Source: Salegentibacter salegens (GTDB lineage: Bacteria > Bacteroidota > Bacteroidia > Flavobacteriales > Flavobacteriaceae). From it: a stretch of 64,000 nt of DNA. Both the position numbers and the translations under genes were made by a program. Below, one piece after another: positions 18,954 through 28,200 of the stretch. How positions within the stretch are numbered: position 1 is the first letter of the stretch; each line of letters opens with the position of its first letter. The notes below the pieces were generated by a model, which saw only the letters and a list, made by a program, of their open reading frames with translations, did not search any database and was not told the DNA's origin. The DNA lies in assembly GCF_900142975.1 (NCBI RefSeq), contig NZ_LT670848.1, forward strand, positions 3,224,001 to 3,288,000, given 5' to 3'.

Positions 18954-18966
18954 AAAACTACTTCTC

Positions 18967-19995
18967 CTACTTTATCAAAATTCCCTTGTAACGATTAAGG
19001 GTTTTTAAGCATATTCCTGTTCCTCTTACCACGGCTCTTAAAGGATCTTCGGCGATATAAACCGGAAGATCTGTTTTTTGAGATAACCTTTTATCCAAAC
19101 CTCTAAGCATAGAGCCACCACCGGCAAGATAAATACCGGTATTATAAATATCGGCTGCAAGTTCTGGTGGGGTTTGCGATAAGGTTTCCATTACTGCATC
19201 TTCAATCCTTAAAATAGATTTATCTAAAGCTTTGGCAATTTCACGATAAGAAATATTTACCTGCTTGGGTTTTCCTGTTAAAAGGTCACGCCCCTGCACG
19301 CTCATTTCTTCTGGCGGAACTTCTAAATCTTCAGTCGCCGCACCAATCTGTATTTTTATTTTTTCCGCAGTACGTTCTCCAACATATAAGTTATGCTGCG
19401 TACGCATATAATACACAATATCGTTGGTAAAAACATCTCCTGCAATTTTAACCGATTTATCACAAACAATTCCGCCAAGGGCAATCACCGCGATTTCGGT
19501 AGTACCACCACCTATATCAACAATCATATTTCCCTTGGGCTGCATAATATCTACGCCAATACCAATTGCAGCAGCCATAGGCTCGTGAATAAGGTAAACC
19601 TCTTTTCCATTAACACGCTCTGCACTTTCTTTTACCGCACGCATCTCAACCTCTGTAATTCCCGATGGAATACAAATTACCATTCTAAGAGCCGGGGTGA
19701 ACATCTTTTTCTTAAGTGCCGGAATTTCTTTAATGAACATAGTGAGCATTTTCTCACTGGCATCAAAATCGGCAATTACTCCGTCTTTTAACGGGCGAAT
19801 GGTTTTAATGTTTTCATGGGTTTTTCCCTGCATCATCGCAGCTTCTTTCCCTACTGCGGTTATTTTTCCCGTAGTACGGTCTCGTGCAACAATTGAGGGG
19901 CTGTCAACCACCACTTTATCATTATGAATTATAAGTGTGTTTGCAGTTCCTAAATCTATCGCTATTTCTTCAATGAGAAAGTCAAAAAATCCCAT
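18967..19995 (-). CDS. mreB: Rod shape-determining protein MreB
   Basis: Actin-like ATPase forming membrane-bound filaments that direct cell-wall elongation. The nucleotide-binding motifs are clear: EIAIDLGTANTLI (phosphate 1), GNMIVDIGGGTTEIAVIALG (phosphate 2) and GIYLAGGGSMLRGLDKRL (adenosine). 342 residues is the normal length. Only 38 bases separate it from purH upstream, with no terminator between them. Confidence 0.97.
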   Translation of the reverse strand: MGFFDFLIEEIAIDLGTANTLIIHNDKVVVDSPSIVARDRTTGKITAVGKEAAMMQGKTHENIKTIRPLKDGVIADFDASEKMLTMFIKEIPALKKKMFTPALRMVICIPSGITEVEMRAVKESAERVNGKEVYLIHEPMAAAIGIGVDIMQPKGNMIVDIGGGTTEIAVIALGGIVCDKSVKIAGDVFTNDIVYYMRTQHNLYVGERTAEKIKIQIGAATEDLEVPPEEMSVQGRDLLTGKPKQVNISYREIAKALDKSILRIEDAVMETLSQTPPELAADIYNTGIYLAGGGSMLRGLDKRLSQKTDLPVYIAEDPLRAVVRGTGICLKTLNRYKGILIK

Positions 19996-20033
19996 GGTTT
20001 ATTTGGTATTGAGGTTTGGTAAATGTAATAAAA

Positions 20034-21566
20034 TTAATGTTTAAAATGGCGTGTTCCCGTCATCACCATAGCTATATTATTTTCGTTGCAATAATCTATA
20101 CTTAGCTGGTCTTTTATAGATCCTCCAGGCTGGATTACTGCCGAAATTCCTGCATTTCCAGCAATCTCTACACAATCAGGAAACGGGAAAAACGCGTCGC
20201 TGGCCATAACGGCTCCATTTAAATCGAATTTAAAAGATCTTGCTTTCTCTATGCTGTGTGTTAAAGCATCTACACGAGAAGTTTGCCCGGTGCCGCTGGC
20301 GCACAATTGCTTGTTTTTTGCTAAAACGATGGTATTCGATTTGGTATGCTTGCAAATTTTGGAAGCAAACAACAGGTCAGATAACTCAGCATCTGTTGGT
20401 TTATTGTTCGTGGTTTCTTTTAAATCTTCTAAAGCGTCAGTTTTATTGTCTTTGTCCTGAACCAAAACCCCATTTAAACAAGTTCTCACTTGTTGCTGCG
20501 GAAGTTTAGTTTCTTTCTGAATTAATAAAATCCTATTCTTTTTTCCTTTCAGAATTTCTTCGGCTTCATTGGAATATGAAGGAGCAATTACCACCTCGCA
20601 GAATAATTGATGAATTTCTTCAGCAGTAGTTTTATCAATTTCAACATTACTAATTAAAACTCCTCCAAATGCTGAAACAGGATCTCCCGCCAAAGCATCT
20701 ACATAAGCCTGGTGAACCGTATCACGTTGCGCTAAACCACAAGCATTATTGTGTTTTAAAATAGCAAAAGTTGGTGCTTCACCTTTAAACTCGTTAATGA
20801 GGTTTACCGCTGCATCAACATCCAATAAGTTATTGTAAGATAGTTCTTTTCCGTGCAGTTTTTTAAACATGGCATCAAAATCTCCGTAAAAAGTTCCTTG
20901 CTGATGTGGGTTTTCACCATATCGCAATTCTTTCCCGGTTTGGATGCTTTCTTTATAGGCTTTTACTTCCCCATTTGTATTAAAATAGTTAAAAATTGCC
21001 GTATCGTAATGTGAGGAAATATTAAAAGCTTTACCGGCAAAAAGTTTACGGTCGGCAAGGCTGGTCTCACCATTTTTTTCTTCCAGTAAATTTTCAAAAT
21101 CTTTATAATCTTCTACCGAAGAAACGCAAAGTACATCTTTAAAGTTCTTTGCCGCAGCGCGAATTAGTGAAATTCCGCCAATATCAATTTTTTCAATGAT
21201 ATCCTGTTCTGAAGCTCCCGAAGCAACGGTTTTCTCAAACGGATAAAGGTCTACAATCACAATGTCTAGCTGCGGAATTTCGTATTCAGCAAGTTCCTTT
21301 ACATCACCTTCATTATCCTGTCTATTCAAAATTCCGCCAAAAACTTTTGGGTGGAGCGTTTTCACCCTTCCGCCTAAAATTGAAGGATAAGAAGTTACAT
21401 CTTCTACGGGAACTACTTCAATGCCTAAATCTTTAATGAATTTTTCGGTGCCTCCGGTAGAGTAAATGGTGATTCCCAGGTCGTTCAGTTTTTTTACGAT
21501 GGGTTCCAGGCCGTCTTTGCTGAATACAGATATTAAAGCAGATTTTGCTTTTTTTAAGTCGCTCAT
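20034..21566 (-). CDS. purH: Bifunctional AICAR transformylase / IMP cyclohydrolase
   Basis: Carries out the last two steps of IMP synthesis. The N-terminal IMP cyclohydrolase (MGS-fold) has ALISVFSKDGLEPIVKKL, STGGTEKFI and GGRVKTLHPKVFGGIL; the C-terminal transformylase has LRYGENPHQQGTFYGD, LKHNNACGLA and the end segment ASDAFFPFPDCVE...AGISAVIQPGGSIKD. 510 residues match the family. It heads the mre operon, preceded by a TACTTTTG promoter element. Confidence 0.97.
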   Translation of the reverse strand: MSDLKKAKSALISVFSKDGLEPIVKKLNDLGITIYSTGGTEKFIKDLGIEVVPVEDVTSYPSILGGRVKTLHPKVFGGILNRQDNEGDVKELAEYEIPQLDIVIVDLYPFEKTVASGASEQDIIEKIDIGGISLIRAAAKNFKDVLCVSSVEDYKDFENLLEEKNGETSLADRKLFAGKAFNISSHYDTAIFNYFNTNGEVKAYKESIQTGKELRYGENPHQQGTFYGDFDAMFKKLHGKELSYNNLLDVDAAVNLINEFKGEAPTFAILKHNNACGLAQRDTVHQAYVDALAGDPVSAFGGVLISNVEIDKTTAEEIHQLFCEVVIAPSYSNEAEEILKGKKNRILLIQKETKLPQQQVRTCLNGVLVQDKDNKTDALEDLKETTNNKPTDAELSDLLFASKICKHTKSNTIVLAKNKQLCASGTGQTSRVDALTHSIEKARSFKFDLNGAVMASDAFFPFPDCVEIAGNAGISAVIQPGGSIKDQLSIDYCNENNIAMVMTGTRHFKH

Positions 21567-21588
21567 TGTGTTGTGTTTGTTAAAGTGG

Positions 21589-21596
21589 CAAAAGTA
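21589..21596 (-). promoter_or_regulatory. Bacteroidota -7 element for purH-mre operon
   Basis: Minus strand TACTTTTG, exact TANNTTTG, 22 bases before the purH start. A convincing -33 TTG is not seen. Confidence 0.4.
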
Positions 21597-21802
21597 AGTA
21601 TTTAACCCAAAAACATAAAAGGCATTTACTTTATTTATACAGAAATTTTGTAACGAAATTTAAACACGGGCGTCATACCACTAAGCACATAAAAATCACT
21701 GGTTTATTTACTGGTGCAATAAGATTTAAATGTGTCCGGCTTGCAGAATGTTTTAATTTTACAATCTAACGCTTCGTGGGTCTGTCCCGAGCTTTATTTA
21801 TT

Positions 21803-23056
21803 ATGCTGATATATTTACGCGTACTTAGGGAGAGTTTTAATTTTGCGATAAACGCGCTTAAAAACAACAAGTTAAGAACATTTCTTTCTTTGCTTGGAGT
21901 TACTATTGGAATTTTTTCCATTATTGGTGTACTTGCCGCAGTAGATTCTTTAGAACGCGAAATTAAAGGAAGTTTAAGCGCTTTAGATAACAGTACCATT
22001 ATTGTGATGCGTTTTTCTTTTGGCCCAACCGATATTCCACAATGGAAGCGGCAGCAATTTCCAGATGTTTCTTACGATGAATATCAATTCTTAAAAAGAA
22101 ATTTACCCAATACAGAATCTATAAGTTTTACCATTGGCGTTCCAGATGAATCTATAAAATACCAGGATGTTACCAGTACCGGTGTTGGTGTTGGTGCGAT
22201 TACCCACGAATATTACGATATTGAAGCGCTGGAACTGGAAGAAGGCCGGTTTTTTAACGAATCTGAATCGGTTAGTGGTTCTCCTGTAATTGTGTTAGGG
22301 CACGAAATTGCAGATAACCTTTTTGGCGGACTTAATCCTCTTGGAAAAGAGGTGCGTTTATATGGCAGAAAACTTACGGTTATTGGTGTGCTCAAAAAAC
22401 AGGGTGCCAGTTTGTTTGGCGGTTCCCGCGATGGGCAGGTATTCGTACCTGCAAATATTGTGAGAAGAGTTTATGGTGATAATAATAAAGGCGTTTTTCC
22501 TCAATTGATTTTAAAGCCTGAAGATGATGTTGATAATGCGGAATATATGGCTGTACTTGAGCAGCAATTGCGTAATTACCGCGGAATTAAACCCGGGGAT
22601 ATCAATAATTTCTTTGTAAACCAGCTTCAGGGTTTTGCTGATCTTATAGATAATATAACCGGCCAGCTGAATTTTATAGGATTAATAATTAGCGGATTTT
22701 CATTACTGGTGGGCGGTTTCGGAATCGCCAATATTATGTTTGTGAGTGTTAAAGAACGAACCAATTTAATTGGTATTCAAAAATCTTTGGGAGCCAAAAA
22801 TAAATTTATTCTCTTTCAATTTTTATTTGAAGCGGTAATCCTTGCTGTTATTGGCGGTCTTGTAGGATTGGGATTGGTTTGGTTGGGTTCTATCGCGGCT
22901 TCACAATTTACCGGCGACTTTGAGTTTGTGCTTTCTTCCTGGAATATGTTTGTAGGCTTTGCAGTTTCAGCAGTAATCGGGTTAATTTCGGGAATAATTC
23001 CGGCAATTTCAGCTTCAAAATTAGATCCGGTAGAAGCCATTAGAACGGGAATGTAA
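21803..23056 (+). CDS. MacB/FtsX-type ABC transporter permease
   Basis: Permease of a MacB-like ABC system with four helices and a large periplasmic (MacB_PCD) domain. ATG 21803 (MLIYLRVLRESFNFAINALK) is preferred to an upstream GTG at 21776. The first helix follows NNKLRTFLSLLGVTIGIFSI; residues about 45-280 are periplasmic; the FtsX domain at the C-terminus shows ANIMFVSVKERTNLIGIQKSLGAK and ends in ASKLDPVEAIRTG, the usual MacB end. No ATPase gene is adjacent, so the partner must lie elsewhere. Substrate unknown. Confidence 0.9.
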   Translation: MLIYLRVLRESFNFAINALKNNKLRTFLSLLGVTIGIFSIIGVLAAVDSLEREIKGSLSALDNSTIIVMRFSFGPTDIPQWKRQQFPDVSYDEYQFLKRNLPNTESISFTIGVPDESIKYQDVTSTGVGVGAITHEYYDIEALELEEGRFFNESESVSGSPVIVLGHEIADNLFGGLNPLGKEVRLYGRKLTVIGVLKKQGASLFGGSRDGQVFVPANIVRRVYGDNNKGVFPQLILKPEDDVDNAEYMAVLEQQLRNYRGIKPGDINNFFVNQLQGFADLIDNITGQLNFIGLIISGFSLLVGGFGIANIMFVSVKERTNLIGIQKSLGAKNKFILFQFLFEAVILAVIGGLVGLGLVWLGSIAASQFTGDFEFVLSSWNMFVGFAVSAVIGLISGIIPAISASKLDPVEAIRTGM

Positions 23057-23067
23057 AAAAAGTGCGG

Positions 23068-23112
23068 AGTTTGAAGTACGAAATTATTTTTTCAAGCTTC
23101 GTACTTCAAACT
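23068..23112. terminator. Bidirectional hairpin between convergent genes
   Basis: Perfect 15-bp inverted repeat AGTTTGAAGTACGAA / TTCGTACTTCAAACT with a 15-base loop, preceded by an A-run (a T-run on the minus strand). It sits exactly between the ABC permease and GAF genes. Confidence 0.65.
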
Positions 23113-23120
23113 TCGTATCT

Positions 23121-23579
23121 CTAACTTAAAACCTTCGCTACGCGCTCATTCACCCATTGTAAAAAATTTTCATCTTCCTTAGAAAATGGATCTGGGGTGT
23201 GCGAATCAATATCAATCTGACCAATATTCTCGCCGTTTAAGAAAAGCGGCACAACAATTTCAGCTTTCACGTTAATGCTGCAGGCTATATAATTAGTTTG
23301 CGCTTTTACATCTGGAACCACAAAGTTTTTATTAGAAACCGCTACCTGCCCGCAAATTCCTTTTCCAAAAGGAATAATAGTATGATCTGTAGGTTCCCCG
23401 GCGAAAGAGCGCAATTTCAATTCATCTTTATCGCCATTTTTAAAATAAAAACCTACCCAATCGTAATAAGGAATATTTTCTTTTAAAACTTCGCAAACCT
23501 GAGATAACCTGTGGTCTACCGATAGGTTTTCGCTTTCAAGAATCGCTTTAATTTCCGGTTTTAATTTTTGAAATGACAT
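23121..23579 (-). CDS. GAF-domain protein, free methionine-R-sulfoxide reductase-like
   Basis: A single GAF domain of 152 residues related to fRMsr (YebR/MsrC), which reduces free methionine-R-sulfoxide. ATG 23579 (MSFQKLKPEIKAILES) is preferred to a start at 23663 because a TACTTTTG promoter element lies between them and the family begins here. Two of the three family cysteines are present, in FGKGICGQVA and, 24 residues later, in NYIACS; the first cysteine, expected ten residues before GIC, is replaced by histidine. It is therefore either a variant enzyme or a non-catalytic homologue. Confidence 0.85.
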   Translation of the reverse strand: MSFQKLKPEIKAILESENLSVDHRLSQVCEVLKENIPYYDWVGFYFKNGDKDELKLRSFAGEPTDHTIIPFGKGICGQVAVSNKNFVVPDVKAQTNYIACSINVKAEIVVPLFLNGENIGQIDIDSHTPDPFSKEDENFLQWVNERVAKVLS

Positions 23580-23595
23580 AGTTGATATTTTGGTG

Positions 23596-23603
23596 CAAAA
23601 GTA
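23596..23603 (-). promoter_or_regulatory. -7 element for the GAF gene
   Basis: Minus strand TACTTTTG (TANNTTTG), 16 bases before ATG 23579. Its position downstream of the alternative start at 23663 argues for the shorter protein. Confidence 0.4.
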
Positions 23604-23639
23604 TTTAAAAATTATAGCAAGCGCAGATACATATTTATA

Positions 23640-23647
23640 TAAATTTG
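23640..23647 (+). promoter_or_regulatory. -7 element for the exosortase F pair
   Basis: TAAATTTG, an exact TANNTTTG match, 19 bases before the TTG start of the exosortase gene; no clear -33 element. Confidence 0.35.
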
Positions 23648-23666
23648 TTAAAAACCCACTCAAAAA

Positions 23667-24212
23667 TTGATCAGGTTATTCGTTAAATACAAATCGGTAC
23701 TTCTTTTCATTTTTATGTTCTTAGGGAGTTACCTGGTTTTTACGCTAATCTATAATCTCTATTTAGAACTTTTTAGATCTCCAGTTTATTACCCCGATTA
23801 TTTTACCCATCTCGTGGCCAAACAAAGTGAAGCCTTAATTAGTAGTTTTGGTTATAATGCACAAATTTTGCCCCACCAGTCAGAGCTTTCTATGAAACTT
23901 ATTGTTAATGAAGTTTACCTGGCTAGAATCGTGGAAGGGTGTAATGCAATTAGTATCATTATTCTATTTCTTGCTTTTATACTTTCTTTCTTCGGAAGAT
24001 TGAAACTCACACTACTTTATCTATTGGCGGGAATTGTAATAATTTATGCGATGAATATTATTAGAATTGCTATTCTCGCAGTTGGAATTTATGAATATCC
24101 TGAGTATACCGACTTTCTTCATAGCATTATTTTCCCATTAATTATCTACGGCACCGTATTTATACTTTGGCTTATTTGGGTGCGTATTTATAGCCGTAAA
24201 CATACCGTATGA
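23667..24212 (+). CDS. xrtF: Exosortase family protein XrtF
   Basis: Multi-pass inner-membrane cysteine transpeptidase-like protein of the exosortase family; these process C-terminal sorting signals of exported proteins. The conserved catalytic residues are visible: cysteine in VEGCNAISIII near residue 92, arginine in MNIIRIAIL near residue 133 and histidine in FLHSIIFPLIIY near residue 150. About five or six helices in 181 residues, typical of the short XrtF type. The only start that includes the first helix is TTG 23667. It overlaps the next gene by four bases, which is its known partner family. Confidence 0.88.
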   Translation: MIRLFVKYKSVLLFIFMFLGSYLVFTLIYNLYLELFRSPVYYPDYFTHLVAKQSEALISSFGYNAQILPHQSELSMKLIVNEVYLARIVEGCNAISIIILFLAFILSFFGRLKLTLLYLLAGIVIIYAMNIIRIAILAVGIYEYPEYTDFLHSIIFPLIIYGTVFILWLIWVRIYSRKHTV

Positions 24213-24652
24213 AACAGCTATTAAGACTTTCAGGGATTGGAATTTTAGTAGTCTTGCTGGTTTTGGTAAGGCTTTTTGAGCATCAGCTGTTTTACGACCC
24301 TTTAATTGATTTTTACCGCTACGGTGGCCATTTGGCGATGGATGTGCCTCAAATTATCTTCCCTAAACTATTGCTGAATATAAGTTTACGTTACTGGCTA
24401 AACACCATAATTTCCCTGCTTATTCTTTTTGTAGCCTTTCGAGATAAGAATATCGTGAAATTCGCTGCTTTATTATTTGCTTTACTTTTTGGGATTAGCC
24501 TGGCCATGTTTAGTGTACTTTATTTTAATCTAAATGCACAAAATGTAATGGGCCTATTTTATGTGAGAAGATTTCTAATTCATCCGCTGTTTATTCTCAT
24601 TTTACTGCCTGCTTTTTACTATTACCGGTTGAAAAAAAGAGCAAATCCATAA
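24209..24652 (+). CDS. Exosortase F system-associated membrane protein
   Basis: A 147-residue inner-membrane protein with four predicted helices, matching in size, topology and position the protein that accompanies XrtF in flavobacteria. Recognisable segments are RLFEHQLFYDPLIDFYRYGG after the first helix and FYVRRFLIHPLFILILLPAFYY at the end. Its start overlaps the xrtF stop (ATGA). The molecular role is not known; joint function with XrtF is inferred from this coupling. Confidence 0.85.
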   Translation: MKQLLRLSGIGILVVLLVLVRLFEHQLFYDPLIDFYRYGGHLAMDVPQIIFPKLLLNISLRYWLNTIISLLILFVAFRDKNIVKFAALLFALLFGISLAMFSVLYFNLNAQNVMGLFYVRRFLIHPLFILILLPAFYYYRLKKRANP

Positions 24653-24704
24653 TATTGAAAGTTTTTCCAAAAAACCTGAAAATACTTTATTTCAAAATTT
24701 TACC

Positions 24705-24712
24705 TATTTTTG
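24705..24712 (+). promoter_or_regulatory. -7 element at the start of the metal module
   Basis: TATTTTTG, an exact TANNTTTG match, only six bases before the ATG at 24719. If used, the mRNA would be leaderless or nearly so. Confidence 0.35.
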
Positions 24713-24718
24713 TAACTG

Positions 24719-25111
24719 ATGAAAAAAGCTTTTCAACATAGCATTTCTGTAGCAATGGCATTTTTGGTGCTGTTTTCAACCTTTTCTTTTACGGTTGATA
24801 AACATTTCTGCGGAAGCTTTTTAGTAGATAAAGCCATTTTTTCTGAAGCGAAAACCTGCGGCATGGAAATGGAAACTTCAACTGAAGATTCCTGCTGCAC
24901 AAATGAAAAATTAGCTATAGAAGGTCAGGATGAGTTAAAACATCAATTTGATTCCCTGGACCTGGACCAACAGGTTTTTCTTGCCGGTTTTGCTTATTCC
25001 TATATCTTCATTTTTGAAGATTATTCAAAGGAAATTACTCCATTTAAAGATTACTCTCCTCCCTTGCTCGTCAGCGATATACAGCTGGAAGATCAGGTCT
25101 TCCTTATTTGA
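24719..25111 (+). CDS. HYC_CC_PP family protein
   Basis: Secreted 130-residue protein of a Bacteroidota family named after its conserved motifs. All three are present: His-x-Cys in VDKHFCGSFLVD near residue 30, the double cysteine in EDSCCTNEK near residue 60, and the double proline in KDYSPPLLVSD near the C-terminus. A signal peptide covers about residues 1-24. The family is usually found beside heavy-metal efflux genes, as here, where it directly precedes the CusA-like pump by 105 bases. The Cys/His content suggests metal binding; no activity is established. Confidence 0.88.
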   Translation: MKKAFQHSISVAMAFLVLFSTFSFTVDKHFCGSFLVDKAIFSEAKTCGMEMETSTEDSCCTNEKLAIEGQDELKHQFDSLDLDQQVFLAGFAYSYIFIFEDYSKEITPFKDYSPPLLVSDIQLEDQVFLI

Positions 25112-25216
25112 TTATTGAATTTTAGATACTTACCGGTTCATATTTGAAACAGGCAATAGCCTCGGTTTTTATAACCGGCTTTTTAATTTATTCTAAAATT
25201 TGATAATTGAAATATT

Positions 25217-28200
25217 ATGCTGAACAAAGGCATTAAATTCTTAATAGAAAATAAACTCGTAGCGGTTATTTTACTCGTCCTTTTCGTGGGTTGGGGTGTT
25301 GTAAACGCGCCATTTAACTGGGACACTGGCTTTTTGCCTTCAGACCCTGTAGCGGTAGATGCGATTCCCGATATTGGTGAAAACCAGCAAATTGTATTCA
25401 CCAAATGGCCGGGGCGATCACCTCAGGATATTGAGGATCAGATCACCTATCCACTTACTACTTCCCTGCTGGGAATACCGGGGGTAAAAACCATTCGGAG
25501 TTCTTCCATGTTCGGTTTCTCCAGTATCTATATCATTTTTGAAGAAGATGTTGAATTCTACTGGAGCCGAAGCAGGATTCTGGAAAAGCTCAATTCGCTT
25601 CCCTCTAATTTATTGCCGGATGGTGTAAGCCCTGCCTTAGGGCCCGATGCTACAGGTCTTGGCCAGATTTTCTGGTACACTCTGGAAGGCCGTGATAAAG
25701 ATGGAAATGTTACCGGTGGCTGGGACTTACATGAGCTAAGGAGTATCCAGGATTATTATGTGAAATATGCTCTTTCGGGAGCAAGTGGAGTTTCTGAAGT
25801 GGCATCTATTGGTGGCTATGTTCAGGAATATCAAATAGATGTTAACCCGGAGCTTATGCGCCAGTACAATATTGGGCTCAAGGAAGTTGTTTTGGCGGTG
25901 AAGGAGAGTAATCGGGATATTGGTGCGCAAACCCTGGAGATCAATAATGCCGAATATCTTGTTCGCGGCTTGGGTTATGTGAAATCGGTAGAAGATATCG
26001 AAAATGCCGTGGTGACTTCTGAAGAATTTGCTTCCGTAAGTATTAAAGATATTGCGAAGGTTTCTTTAGGTCCTGCACAAAGAAGGGGAATTCTTGATAA
26101 GGAAGGTGCTGAGGTTGTAGGCGGAGTTGTGGTGGCTCGTTATGGAGCGAATCCGCTGGAAGTGATCAATAATGTCAAGGAGCAAATCGATGAGATTAGT
26201 CGTGGTTTACCTTCTAAAACACTAAAAGATGGAACTGTTTCCCAGGTTACCATTGTACCTTTTTATGACCGTACTGAACTAATAAAGGAAACCCTGAACA
26301 CCTTAAGCGAGGCGTTAACTATGGAAATCCTTATCACGATTTTAGTGATTATTGTAATGGTGTTCAATTTAAGGGCTTCGGTGCTAATTTCAGGCTTGTT
26401 GCCGGTCGCGGTTTTAATGGTTTTTATCTCGATGAAATTGTTTAATGTCCCAGCCAATATTGTGGCTTTATCTGGTATCGCTATTGCTATTGGGACTATG
26501 GTAGATGTTGGGGTTATTTTATCTGAAAATATTCTCCGGCATCTTGATGACCGCAGCACCGATGAGCACGGAAATAAGCTGCCTATTAACAATATTGTTT
26601 ATAATGCCACTTCAGAAGTCTCAGGAGCGATCTTAACTGCAGTGCTTACCACTATTATTAGTTTTATCCCGGTCTTTACTATGATAGGAGCCGAAGGGAA
26701 ATTGTTCAGACCCTTGGCATTTACCAAAACTATGGCGCTAGTGGCTTCGCTGATCGTCGCTTTATTTATAATTCCGCCTTTTGCTGCAACTTTCTTTAAG
26801 AAAAGAACAACTAAAGCCAGTGTAGGGTATGTGATCAATGCAATACTTACCATAGCGGGAATTACGGCGATGGTCTTTGGTTATTTTACCGGGATTATTT
26901 TAGTAGCTTTTGGAGTAACCGGTATTTTGATACTTCAGAAAAAGATCACGCCAAAAAAGGCAAATCTTATCAATATCATCATTTCAACTTTCGCCATTGT
27001 CTTTTTATTGGCCGAATATTGGAGACCGCTTGGTTTTGACCGAAGCATTTTTATGAACCTTATTTTCGTTGGTCTTATCGCGTTTGGTTTGCTGGGCATT
27101 TTCACGATTTTTAGAAGAAATTATACCCGAATTTTGACCTGGGCGCTGGCTAATAAGATCCTTTTTCTATCAGTGCCCACGGTAATTGTGATTTTTGGGT
27201 TCTTAATAATGCAAAATACAGGCAAAGAATTTATGCCTTCTCTAAATGAAGGTTCCTTTTTATTGATGCCAACTTCTATGCCGCATGCCGGGGTGGAAGA
27301 AAATAAGAGAGTCTTACAGCAACTGGATATGGCTGTAGCCAGTATTTCTGAAATTGAAACCGTGGTGGGAAAGGCAGGCCGAACAGAATCTGCACTGGAT
27401 CCTGCGCCACTTTCTATGTACGAAAATATTATTCAGTATAAATCTGAATATATGCGTAATGCGGATGGAGAACGCCAGCGATATAAGGTAAATGAAGACG
27501 GCCTATTTGTATTGAAAAATGGCAAGCTGGCACTAAATCCCAATTCTGATATTGACGAAGATGTTAATTATAAAGAAGCTAAACTGGTCGCTGATCCCTT
27601 AAGCCTGAAACACGAGCAACTACTGCCCGATGAAGATGGAGAATATTTCAGAAACTGGCGCCCCGGAATAGAATCACCCGATGATATCTGGAACGAAATC
27701 GTACAGGTTACCAAGTTACCCGGAGTTACTTCGGCACCAAAACTTCAGCCCATAGAAACCCGGCTGGTTATGCTCCAAACCGGGATGCGCGCGCCAATGG
27801 GAATAAAAGTAAAAGGGGATAACCTGCAACAAATAGAAGCTTTCGGTATGAAACTGGAGGAAATCCTTAAAGAAGCTGAAGGCGTAAAAGATGAAGCTGT
27901 TTTTGCCGATAGGATTGTGGGGAAACCTTATTTATTGATCGATATTAAGCGGGATCGCCTGGCAAGATACGGAGTGTCTATTGAAGATGTTCAGGAAATT
28001 CTGGAAGTTGCAGTAGGCGGAATGCAAATAACGCAGACTGTAGAGGGGCGAGAACGATATGGAGTTCGTGTGCGATACCCACGAGAATTAAGAGCTAACC
28101 CCGAAGACATTAAAGATATTTATGTTCCTGTAGAAGGTGGAAGCCCCGTACCATTAAGCGAATTGGTAAATATAAGGTATGAAAAGGGGCCGCAAGTGAT

